6,082 nucleotides of DNA from an uncultured Eubacteriales bacterium (GTDB taxonomy: Bacteria > Bacillota > Clostridia > Oscillospirales > Oscillospiraceae): assembly GCA_900556535.1 (NCBI GenBank), contig USPI01000089.1, forward strand, positions 1 through 6,082, given 5' to 3'. Positions 1 to 6,082 of the stretch are shown one piece after another. The number at the start of each line of letters is the position of its first letter. Within the stretch, counting starts at the first letter, position 1. Position numbers and translations under genes: made by a program. The notes beneath the pieces were generated by a model that was given only the letters and a program-made list of their open reading frames with translations, ran no database searches and was not told the origin of the DNA.

Positions 1-24
1 CCATTGTAAATAAATCCGGCTTGC

Positions 25-53
25 TTGTCAATGGACTGTATTTATGATATACT
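25..53 (+). promoter_or_regulatory. Sigma-A type promoter of the four-gene cluster
   Basis: A TTGTCA -35 box (25-30) lies 17 bp before a TATACT -10 box (48-53). Each matches the consensus at five of six positions, and a TG at 45-46 gives an extended -10 (TGA-TATACT). Transcription would start near 59-61, leaving a leader of about 35 nt before the first start codon. The AT-rich stretch stands out from the GC-rich coding DNA. An overlapping TATGAT (43-48) was not chosen because it has no -35 box at a suitable distance. This is the only convincing promoter seen on the + strand. Confidence 0.75.
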
Positions 54-81
54 GATTTAATAATTTTGTACTTTTTTTGAA

Positions 82-89
82 AGAGGTGA
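82..89 (+). promoter_or_regulatory. Ribosome binding site that decides the TTG start of the FHA-SEDS gene
   Basis: AGAGGTGA at 82-89 ends 5 nt before a TTG at 95-97. The frame is open back to another TTG at 77-79, but that codon has only a T-run upstream (72-78) and would place this ribosome site inside the coding region. The TTG at 95 is therefore the better start. Confidence 0.7.
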
Positions 90-94
90 AGCGC

Positions 95-1795
95 TTGGCT
101 GACACCATTGTCACGATAGCTTCGTTCATCCTGCCCGTGTTTGCAATTATAGTGCTCTTCCGCTGCATGAAGAGTATGCTCGGCAGCAAATCGCAGACCG
201 AGATATGGGGCTATATCCACAAGGATGAGGGCGTTGCGCTTATAAATCACTGGGAAAATCTCATCGGACGCTCAAAGTCGGCGGACATATGCCTTGCCGA
301 CGAAACGGTCAGCCGCGTGCACGCCGTACTTATCCGCAGCCCCAAGGGCGTTTGGCGCATATTCGACATTTTCTCCAAGGGCGGAGTTTGGGTAAACGGC
401 GAGAAGGTCAAGCCCACGGGCACCGTGGTGTGCGACGGGGACGTGCTCAATCTCTCGGATTGCAGCGTGCGCTTCCGCGATATAAGCCAAAAGCAGCGCG
501 AGGCCATCGAGGCACGCAGATCGCAGCCCTGGCGCAGGGTGCACCCCGCCGTGACGCTCCTGTTTCTGAGCATTTTTCAGGCTCTGCTGCTGCTTGAGCT
601 CTGCTGCACGGCAAAATCGGAATTTATCCCCGGCATAATGCTCGGCTTTGTGCTGCTCATTTTGCTGCAATGGTTTTGCTATTTTGCCATGCGCAGCATA
701 AGGCGCAGCGGCTTTGAGGTCGAGACTATCGCGTTTTTCCTGTCCTCCATCGGACTTTCGGTCATAGCCTCCTCCGTGCCCGATGAAATGCTCAGGCAGA
801 TGATAATCGTCTTTGCCGGCGTCATTTCGTTTTTCGTGCTCGGCTGGTGGCTGCGCGATCTTGACAGGACGAAGAAAATGCGCCTGCCGCTCGCTATTCT
901 CTCGGTGCTCATTCTCGCGGCGGTGCTCGTGCTCGGCAAGGAGGAGTACGGCGCGAAAAACTGGATACACATAGGCGGATTTTCGATGCAGCCCTCGGAG
1001 TTTGTCAAGGTCGCGTTCATCTACGTGGGCGCTGCGACGCTCGACAGGCTCTTCAGCACGAAAAACCTTATCGTTTTCATCGGCTTCTCGGCAATGTGCG
1101 TCATCTGCCTCGCTCTGAGCAGCGACTTCGGCACGGCGCTCATATTCTTTGCGACCTTCCTCGTCATTTCCTTCATGCGCTCGGGCTCGATAGCGACAGT
1201 CGCTCTTGCCGTGACAGGCGCGGGCATGGCGGGCTTTCTCATGCTGCGCATCAAGACCCACGTTGCGCGGCGCTTCGCCGTGTGGGGTCACGTTTGGGAT
1301 GCGGAGAACATCTGGAACGGCGGCTACCAGCAGACCCACGCGATATCCGCCGGCGCATCGGGCGGGCTTTTCGGAAAGGGCGCGGGAAACGGCTGGCTCA
1401 AGAGCACCTTTGCCGGCAATACCGACACGGTGTTCGGCGTCATGTGCGAGGAGCTGGGACTTATAATCGCCGTCTGCGCCGTGCTCGCGATACTCGCTCT
1501 TGCATTCTTTGCCGTGCGCAACTCCGGTCACGGCAGAAGCGCATACTACTCCATCGCAGCCTGCGCAACGGCAAGCATGTTCATGGTGCAGGTCGCGCTG
1601 AACGTCTTCGGCTCGGTCGATATCCTGCCGTTTACCGGCGTTACCTTCCCCTTCGTGTCGCGAGGCGGCACGTCGGTGCTTGCCTGTTGGATGCTGCTTG
1701 CGTTTATTAAGGCAGGCGACACGCGCAAGGGCGCAAGCTTCGTTGTGAGCACGCCCGAGGCGCAGACGAAAAAGGTCAAGGAGGCAAAGTCATGA
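95..1795 (+). CDS. FHA domain-SEDS (FtsW/RodA family) peptidoglycan glycosyltransferase
   Basis: A 566-residue membrane protein, predicted to polymerise lipid II into glycan strands. Residues 8-25 form an N-terminal membrane anchor. Residues 50-130 look like an FHA phosphothreonine-binding domain: G58-R59-S60, S73-R74-V75-H76 and N101-G102 fit its core motifs. From about 150 onward comes a SEDS domain with nine or ten membrane segments. It carries the family motif GAKNWIHIGGF...QPSEFVK (286-305), a long external loop (about 386-452) and TDTVFGVMCEELG (443-455), whose D444 aligns with the catalytic Asp of RodA/FtsW. It ends with PFVSRGGTS (519-527), where the usual Tyr is Arg. The topology (N-terminus out, FHA inside) is consistent. 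The neighbouring PBP, joined by an ATGA overlap, is the expected SEDS partner. The FHA domain implies control by a Ser/Thr kinase, which is an inference because none is in view. Elongation (RodA-like) versus division (FtsW-like) cannot be decided. The RodA-PbpA gene pair of actinobacteria is the closest known arrangement. Confidence 0.93.
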   Translation: MADTIVTIASFILPVFAIIVLFRCMKSMLGSKSQTEIWGYIHKDEGVALINHWENLIGRSKSADICLADETVSRVHAVLIRSPKGVWRIFDIFSKGGVWVNGEKVKPTGTVVCDGDVLNLSDCSVRFRDISQKQREAIEARRSQPWRRVHPAVTLLFLSIFQALLLLELCCTAKSEFIPGIMLGFVLLILLQWFCYFAMRSIRRSGFEVETIAFFLSSIGLSVIASSVPDEMLRQMIIVFAGVISFFVLGWWLRDLDRTKKMRLPLAILSVLILAAVLVLGKEEYGAKNWIHIGGFSMQPSEFVKVAFIYVGAATLDRLFSTKNLIVFIGFSAMCVICLALSSDFGTALIFFATFLVISFMRSGSIATVALAVTGAGMAGFLMLRIKTHVARRFAVWGHVWDAENIWNGGYQQTHAISAGASGGLFGKGAGNGWLKSTFAGNTDTVFGVMCEELGLIIAVCAVLAILALAFFAVRNSGHGRSAYYSIAACATASMFMVQVALNVFGSVDILPFTGVTFPFVSRGGTSVLACWMLLAFIKAGDTRKGASFVVSTPEAQTKKVKEAKS

Positions 1796-3081
1796 AAAAA
1801 GTATCCTTCCGAGCCTCCTTTGCCCTGCTGATGGCGGTGCTTATCATCGTTGGGCTTGCCGTCTACGTCGTGCAGTATATTCAAAACGGTGAAAAATGGG
1901 CGCTTTATTTTGACGAATCTACCTCCGACTGCGAGTACACGATAACAGACCGCAGCGGCAAGGTGCTCGCCAAAATGGGCGGAGGCAGCAAATCCTACGC
2001 GGACGACGCAAACACGCGCATCGCCTGCTACCATCTCACCGGCGACTACACCGGAAACGTCGGCACCGGCGCGTTAAATTCCTTCCGCCGCCAGCTTTCC
2101 GGCTTCAACCTCATAACGGGCGTTGAAAAGCGCGAGGACGTGACGCTCCCGCTGACGGTGGATTCAAGCCTCAACGTCAAGGCTTACGAGGCCTTAAACG
2201 GGCGCAGCGGCGCGGTGATGGTCTATAACTACAAAACGGGCGAGGTCATGTGCATGGTCTCCTCGCCGTCGATAGACCCCCTCAATCCGCCCGAAAATCT
2301 GCCCGACGGCGCGTATATAAACCGCTGTCTGAGCTCGGCCTTCGTGCCGGGCTCGGTGTATAAGCTCGTTACGCTCACGGCCGCGCTTGAAAACATCGAC
2401 AACATCTATCAGCGTACCTTTTCCTGCGGCGGCTCGCTCGACGTCAAGGGCGTCACGATAAACTGCACCGGCGTTCACGGTCAGCAGACCATTGAGCAGG
2501 CACTTTCAAACTCCTGCAACTGCGCCTTTGCGGAGATCTCGCTCGAGCTCGGTCCGGATGTCATTGCCGAATACGCGGAAAAGCTCGGCATGACGACCTC
2601 GCTGAAGCTCGACAGCATAACCACCGCGGCTGGCAACTACGACAAGGACGAGTCGAAAAGCGCGGCGATGGCGTGGTCGGGCATCGGTCAGTATAACGAC
2701 CTCGTCAGCCCCTACGCGATGATGCGCCTGTCGGGTGCGATCGCAAACGGCGGCAAGGTCGTCGAGCCCTCGCTGCTGGGCGAGTCGAAGAAAACCTCGC
2801 AGCTTATAAGCTCGGACACCGCGCAGAAGGTCGCGGAGATGATGAATTATAACGTCGTAAATCACTACGGTCAGAGCAGCTTCCCCGGTCTTAACATTTC
2901 CGCCAAGACCGGCACCGCGGAGACCGGCGACGGCAAGGCGAGCCACGCATGGTTCACCGGCTTTTTAAACGACGAGGAGCACCCCTACGCCTTCGTGTGC
3001 ATCGTTGAGCACGGCGGCGGAGGACTTCGTGCCGCGGGCAGCGTCATAAACACCGTTCTTCAGGCGGCTGTAAGCAAATAA
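1792..3081 (+). CDS. Class B penicillin-binding protein (peptidoglycan D,D-transpeptidase, PbpA/FtsI-like)
   Basis: A 429-residue monofunctional transpeptidase that would cross-link the glycan strands made by the preceding SEDS protein. Residues 8-29 form a single N-terminal membrane anchor. A short linker with ITDRSGKVLA (51-60) resembles the class B pedestal motif. The transpeptidase domain (about 138-425) has all three active-site motifs: S188-V-Y-K191 with the acylated Ser, S241-C-N243, and K372-T-G374 in SAKTGTAE. WSGIGQ (295-300) is also typical. It is shorter than most class B PBPs, like mycobacterial PbpA, and has no PASTA domains. Cysteines at 212 and 225, and at 242 and 244 around the SxN motif, are notable for an external domain and could form disulfides. 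The ATG is preceded by AAGGAGG (1778-1784, 7-nt spacing) inside the upstream gene, and it overlaps that gene's TGA as ATGA. Translational coupling, giving balanced synthesis of the pair, is likely. The class is certain; the exact subfamily name is not. Confidence 0.95.
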   Translation: MKKVSFRASFALLMAVLIIVGLAVYVVQYIQNGEKWALYFDESTSDCEYTITDRSGKVLAKMGGGSKSYADDANTRIACYHLTGDYTGNVGTGALNSFRRQLSGFNLITGVEKREDVTLPLTVDSSLNVKAYEALNGRSGAVMVYNYKTGEVMCMVSSPSIDPLNPPENLPDGAYINRCLSSAFVPGSVYKLVTLTAALENIDNIYQRTFSCGGSLDVKGVTINCTGVHGQQTIEQALSNSCNCAFAEISLELGPDVIAEYAEKLGMTTSLKLDSITTAAGNYDKDESKSAAMAWSGIGQYNDLVSPYAMMRLSGAIANGGKVVEPSLLGESKKTSQLISSDTAQKVAEMMNYNVVNHYGQSSFPGLNISAKTGTAETGDGKASHAWFTGFLNDEEHPYAFVCIVEHGGGGLRAAGSVINTVLQAAVSK

Positions 3082-3099
3082 AACAGGAGAAACACACAC

Positions 3100-4977
3100 A
3101 TGACAGACATATCCGTCAACGGGCTTGTAAAGTCCTTTGAATTGGGTAAAAACATACTTGACGGGCTCAGCTTCGACATTGCCGAGGGTGAGCGCGTCGC
3201 CATTCTCGGACACAACGGCTGCGGCAAGACGACGCTTTTTCGCATCCTGACGGGCGAGATCGACTGCGATGAGGGCACGGTGGCGATAGCCTCGGGAAAG
3301 CGCATGGGGCTCATTTCGCAGATCCCCGTTTATCCCGACGGCTGGACGACCGAGGACGTGCTGCGCGATGCGCACCGCGAGCTGTATGCGATATCGGCAA
3401 GGCTCGACGAGCTTGCGCGGCAGATGGAGCATGACCAGTCGGAGAGGCTTTTGGGCGAATACGACAGGCTATCGGCAGATTTTGCGCGGCTGGGCGGCTA
3501 CGACATGGACACCGACCGCAACCGCGTCGCAAACGGTCTTGACATTCCGCAGGCCATGCGCGAGCAGCCGTTCGAGCAGCTTTCAGGCGGTGAGCGCACA
3601 AGGGTGAACCTTGCGCGGCTCATCCTCGAAAAGACCGATATCCTGCTGCTTGACGAGCCGACAAACCACCTCGACCTGCGCGCCACCGAGTGGCTTGAGG
3701 AGTATCTTCAGCATTTTAAGGGCACGGTGCTGCTCATAAGCCACGACCGCTATTTCATCGACAAAACGGCGAATAGATGCATTGAAATTTGCGACGGCAA
3801 GGCCGAGTTTTACAGCGGCGGCTACAGCTTTTACGTCACCGAGCGGCAAAAGCGCTTCGAGGAAAAGCTCAGGAAATACGAAAAGGATCAGGCAAAGATA
3901 GAGCAGCTCACCCGCGCTGCCGAGCAAATGCATCTGTGGGCGTTTATGGGCAACGACAAGCTGCACAAGCGTGCGTTTTCGATGGAAAAGCGCATTGCGA
4001 AGCTTGAGCAGACCTCGCGCCCCACGGAGGCGAAGAAGCTTTCGGCAAAGTTCTCGGCATCCGACTTTTACGGCGACGAGGTGCTTGTTTGCAGCGGGCT
4101 CGAAAAGTCCTTCGGCGAGAAAAAGCTCTTTTCGGGGCTTGAGCTTACCGTTGCGGGCGGCGAGCGCATTGCGCTCATAGGCGATAACGGCACTGGCAAG
4201 AGCACGCTCGTTAAAATGATAATGCAGCAGGAGGCTCCGGACTCGGGCAGCATAAAATTCGGTCCCTCGGTAAGGCCCGCATATCTGCCGCAGATAATAC
4301 ACTTCACCGACGAGAGCCGCTCGCTTCTTGACACGATGCTCTATGACTGCCGCTGTCAGCCGCAGGAGGCGCGCGACCGTCTCGCGGCATTCGGCTTTCG
4401 CGGTGAGGACGTGCTCACCCCCGTCGGCGCACTTTCCGGCGGCGAAAAGAGCCGTCTGAGGCTGTGTATGCTAATGGGCAGCGACATTAACTTTCTCATC
4501 CTCGACGAGCCGACAAACCACCTCGACATCGCAAGCCGCGAATGGATGGAGGACGCCGTTTCCGACTACTCCGAGGCGCTGCTTTTCGTTTCGCACGACC
4601 GATATTTCATCGAGAAATTCGCAACGCGCATATGGCTGCTGGAAAACGGAAGGCTCCTCGATTACCGCGGCACATATGAGCAGCTTCGCGAGTATCTGCG
4701 CCGTCAGGAGGTGTTCTCCCGCGCGGCAAAGGCGGAGAGCAAGGTCTCCAAGCCCGCTCAGCCCGCGAAAAAGAGCTCGCCCAACAAGGAAAAGCGGCTC
4801 GCAAGGCTCGAAAAGGAAATTTCCGCACTGGAAAAGCAGATAGCCGACATTGAAGCGCTCGAGCAGGAAAACGCGAGCGATTACCAGAAGCTCATGGAGC
4901 TGGGCGAGCAGAAAAACGAGCTGGACGAAAAGCTCACGGCGGCTTACGAAAGCTGGGAGGCTATTGCCGATGAATAG
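3100..4977 (+). CDS. ABC-F family ATPase (ribosome-associated translation factor, Uup/YfmR/YdiF-like)
   Basis: A 625-residue soluble protein with two ABC ATPase domains and no membrane segments. ABC-F proteins bind the ribosomal E site and act on stalled or antibiotic-bound ribosomes. Domain 1 has Walker A GHNGCGKTT (37-45), signature LSGGE (161-165), Walker B with E186 in LLLDEPTNHLD, and switch H215. A charged linker (about 240-325), including the LWAFMGNDKLHKRAFSMEKR stretch, is the family's tRNA-interacting arm. Domain 2 has GDNGTGKST (361-369), LSGGE (445-449), E470 and H499. Both sites look catalytically intact. A Lys/Glu-rich coiled coil (about 560-618) ends the protein, as in Uup and YdiF. 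AGGAGA (3085-3090) lies 9 nt before the ATG, and only 18 nt separate this gene from the PBP, so co-transcription is likely. A housekeeping role is more likely than antibiotic resistance, given the operon setting and lack of mobile-element signs, but sequence alone does not exclude resistance. Confidence 0.95.
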   Translation: MTDISVNGLVKSFELGKNILDGLSFDIAEGERVAILGHNGCGKTTLFRILTGEIDCDEGTVAIASGKRMGLISQIPVYPDGWTTEDVLRDAHRELYAISARLDELARQMEHDQSERLLGEYDRLSADFARLGGYDMDTDRNRVANGLDIPQAMREQPFEQLSGGERTRVNLARLILEKTDILLLDEPTNHLDLRATEWLEEYLQHFKGTVLLISHDRYFIDKTANRCIEICDGKAEFYSGGYSFYVTERQKRFEEKLRKYEKDQAKIEQLTRAAEQMHLWAFMGNDKLHKRAFSMEKRIAKLEQTSRPTEAKKLSAKFSASDFYGDEVLVCSGLEKSFGEKKLFSGLELTVAGGERIALIGDNGTGKSTLVKMIMQQEAPDSGSIKFGPSVRPAYLPQIIHFTDESRSLLDTMLYDCRCQPQEARDRLAAFGFRGEDVLTPVGALSGGEKSRLRLCMLMGSDINFLILDEPTNHLDIASREWMEDAVSDYSEALLFVSHDRYFIEKFATRIWLLENGRLLDYRGTYEQLREYLRRQEVFSRAAKAESKVSKPAQPAKKSSPNKEKRLARLEKEISALEKQIADIEALEQENASDYQKLMELGEQKNELDEKLTAAYESWEAIADE

Positions 4978-5680
4978 AAAGCTCTTTGCACCGTCTGCGC
5001 TCGTGCTGATCGCCTTAGTGTGCAGATTTGCGTTTTCCGGCATGGACTATATTTCCTACGCGCTGCTCTTCGCGGCGGCGGTTACGGCGGTAATGCTGTT
5101 TTGCAAAAAGGCGTGGATAAGGCGCGCGGTGTGCGCAATAACGGCGGCGGGGCTCGTGTATCTTGTCATCGTCGAGGTCCCGATAGTAAAGCAGTCGCAC
5201 GGCGACGCTGACACAGAATATGACTATATAATCGTCCTCGGCGCTGCCGTACACGGCGACACGCCCTCGCTGTCACTCATAGAGCGCATGACGGCCGCGC
5301 GTGACTATATGCGCTCGCACCCGGACTGCACCGCGATCGTCTCCGGCGGTCAGGGCAGCAACGAAAATCTCTCCGAGGCGCAGGCGATGTTTGACTGGCT
5401 CACCGCGAACGGCATCGCGACCGAGCGGATAATCAAGGAGGACAAGGCGACCTCGACGCTTGAAAATCTCAAGTTCAGCTTCGCCATCATAAGCTCACGC
5501 GGCGGCGGCAGCGCGGCGGTCGTGACGAGCGAATATCATATTTACAGGGCAAAGCTGCTTGCCGGCTCTCTTGGCGAAAATGTCGGCGCAGTCGCGGCGC
5601 ACACCACCTACCTCCCCATCAGGCTCAACTACTTCCTGCGCGAGGCCTTCGGCGTAACGTATCAGCGGCTTCTGGGGTAG
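4970..5680 (+). CDS. YdcF/SanA-like (DUF218) membrane-anchored protein
   Basis: A 236-residue protein. Hydrophobic segments at about 7-23, 27-45 and 51-71 precede a DUF218 domain (about 83-225). Typical family features are the strand YDYIIVLGAAVHGDTPS (84-100), R106, SGGQG (125-129), the acidic E132/E136 region, the E157...TSTLEN stretch (157-166) and TSEYHIYRA (186-194). Biochemical roles in this family are poorly defined. SanA affects envelope barrier function and E. coli YdcF binds S-adenosylmethionine, so a cell-envelope role is plausible next to wall-synthesis genes but is not proven. The frame is open further upstream (to 4850), but the ATG at 4970 is preferred: GGGAGG (4955-4960) sits 9 nt before it, the product then begins with a natural membrane leader, and the overlap with the ABC-F stop is only 8 nt. 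The stop (5678-5680) is followed within about 5 nt by the 95-bp repeat array. Confidence 0.88.
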   Translation: MNRKLFAPSALVLIALVCRFAFSGMDYISYALLFAAAVTAVMLFCKKAWIRRAVCAITAAGLVYLVIVEVPIVKQSHGDADTEYDYIIVLGAAVHGDTPSLSLIERMTAARDYMRSHPDCTAIVSGGQGSNENLSEAQAMFDWLTANGIATERIIKEDKATSTLENLKFSFAIISSRGGGSAAVVTSEYHIYRAKLLAGSLGENVGAVAAHTTYLPIRLNYFLREAFGVTYQRLLG

Positions 5681-5685
5681 TGTCG

Positions 5686-6082
5686 CAGAGCCCGAAGGTC
5701 ATATTTTGTGTATTTTCGAGGGCGATAACGCCGCATGAGCACCGCTCCCTTTGTCCGAGCTGAAATGCGCTCAGGCAAGGCAGAGCCCGAAGGTCATACT
5801 TTGTGTATTTCCAAAGGCGATAACGCGGCATGAGCACCGCTCCCTCTGTCCGAGCTGAAATGCGCTCAGGCAAGGCAGAGCCCGAAGGTCATACTTTGTG
5901 TATTTCCGAGGGCGATAACGCGGCATGAGCACCGCTCCCTCTGTCCGAGCTGAAATGCGCTCAGGCAAGGCAGAGCCCGAAGGTCATACTTTGTGTATTT
6001 CCGAGGGCGATAACGCGGCATGAGCACCGCTCCCTCTGTCCGAGCTGAAATGCGCTCAGGCAAGGCAGAGCCCGAAGGTCAT
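5686..6082. repeat. Tandem array of a 95-bp unit, 4.2 copies visible, running off the window
   Basis: Head-to-tail units occupy 5686-5780, 5781-5875, 5876-5970 and 5971-6065, with the first 17 bases of a fifth at 6066-6082. Each begins CAGAGCCCGAAGGTCAT and the period is exactly 95 with no indels. Units 3 and 4 are identical. Unit 2 differs from them at 5813 and 5815, and unit 1 at 5704, 5716, 5732 and 5751. There are no unique spacers, so this is not CRISPR, and no transposase or target-site duplication is visible. The array begins about 5 nt after the stop of the YdcF-like gene, so it would form the 3' untranslated region of the operon. No hairpin followed by a T-run, i.e. no ordinary intrinsic terminator, is seen before or within it. 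This stretch holds no gene I would call with confidence. I do not recognise the repeat family. Confidence 0.97.
5735..6082 (+). other. Chain of 32-codon open frames, one per repeat unit, linked by ATGA overlaps (coding status doubtful)
   Basis: ATG at 5735 opens a 32-codon frame ending in TGA at 5831-5833. That TGA overlaps the next ATG (5830) as ATGA. The same happens at 5830-5928 and 5925-6023, and a fourth starts at 6020 and leaves the window. The peptide begins MSTAPSVRAE and ends GDNAA. A weak GAGGG ribosome-site-like stretch lies 12 nt before the ATG in units 1, 3 and 4, and is lost in unit 2. Against coding: differences between copies are mostly amino-acid changing (Ser6Phe, and Glu27Lys from two changes in one codon). 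Any repeat of period 3n+2 that contains ATGA and one open frame would produce the same pattern. Confidence 0.2.

Noticed and set aside
77..94. Upstream TTG (77) as start of the FHA-SEDS gene
   Set aside because: It has only a T-run before it, while AGAGGTGA at 82-89 sits 5 nt before the TTG at 95.
272..1531. Long minus-strand open frame (419 codons) antisense to the FHA-SEDS gene
   Set aside because: Its translation is rich in His, Glu, Arg and Ala with no recognisable domain, as expected for the shadow of a GC-rich gene. The + strand protein has clear FHA and SEDS motifs.
3720..4330. Possible antibiotic-resistance ABC-F (Vga/Lsa/Msr type)
   Set aside because: The linker is of ordinary length, a Uup/YdiF-like C-terminal coiled coil is present, and the gene sits in a housekeeping operon without mobile-element signs. 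A housekeeping factor is more likely.
4850..4969. Forty-codon N-terminal extension of the YdcF-like gene
   Set aside because: It lies wholly within the ABC-F coiled coil in another frame and has no membrane or family character. The ATG at 4970 has GGGAGG at a good distance.
5675..5738. Programmed +1 frameshift at the end of the YdcF-like gene extending it into the first repeat unit (stop at 5736-5738)
   Set aside because: A +1 slip at GGG-TAG would join an open frame matching the repeat peptide's C-terminal half, but there is no recognised slippery motif or stimulator. The family protein already looks complete at the TAG.
5625..6063. Minus-strand open frames across the repeats (translations beginning MPERISARTEG)
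   Set aside because: They start at TTG inside the repeat, lack a convincing ribosome site and change frame every unit because 95 is not a multiple of 3. They look like by-products of a stop-poor GC-rich repeat.
5686..6082. CRISPR array
   Set aside because: The whole 95-bp unit repeats with no unique spacers, and no cas genes are present in the window.

Overview
The window is a single co-directional (+ strand) gene cluster followed by a tandem repeat array. The likely source is a GC-rich member of the Clostridia (Oscillospiraceae-like or a neighbouring lineage). The reasons are strong AGGAGG-type ribosome sites, a TTG start, an FHA-domain SEDS protein paired with a short class B penicillin-binding protein, frequent ATA isoleucine codons despite the high GC, and a YdcF-family protein. 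The genus cannot be fixed from the sequence alone.

Layout: positions 1-94 hold a good sigma-A promoter (TTGTCA, 17 bp, TGA-TATACT) and a short leader. Positions 95-1795 encode a membrane protein with an N-terminal anchor, a cytosolic FHA phosphothreonine-binding domain and a full SEDS (FtsW/RodA) glycosyltransferase domain. Positions 1792-3081 encode its probable partner, a class B PBP transpeptidase with all three active-site motifs, joined to the first gene by an ATGA overlap. Positions 3100-4977 encode a two-domain ABC-F translation factor with a C-terminal coiled coil. Positions 4970-5680 encode a membrane-anchored YdcF/SanA-like (DUF218) protein overlapping the ABC-F gene by 8 nt. From about 5686 to the window end (and beyond it) lies a head-to-tail array of a 95-bp unit, 4.2 copies visible. 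It begins about 5 nt after the last stop codon, where a terminator would be expected.

The first two genes together form a peptidoglycan-building pair: the SEDS protein polymerises lipid II into glycan strands and the PBP cross-links them. The FHA domain suggests control by a Ser/Thr kinase (PknB/PrkC type), but no kinase is in the window. The tight spacing implies one transcript for all four genes. No internal terminator or second promoter is evident.

The part least explained by known families is the 95-bp array. Its units have self-complementary segments, and three of the four differences in unit 1 leave G-U pairs in proposed helices when read as + strand RNA. Each unit also carries a 32-codon open frame whose stop overlaps the next unit's start as ATGA. 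The substitution pattern favours a structured RNA/DNA element over selected peptides, but with so few differences this is suggestive only.
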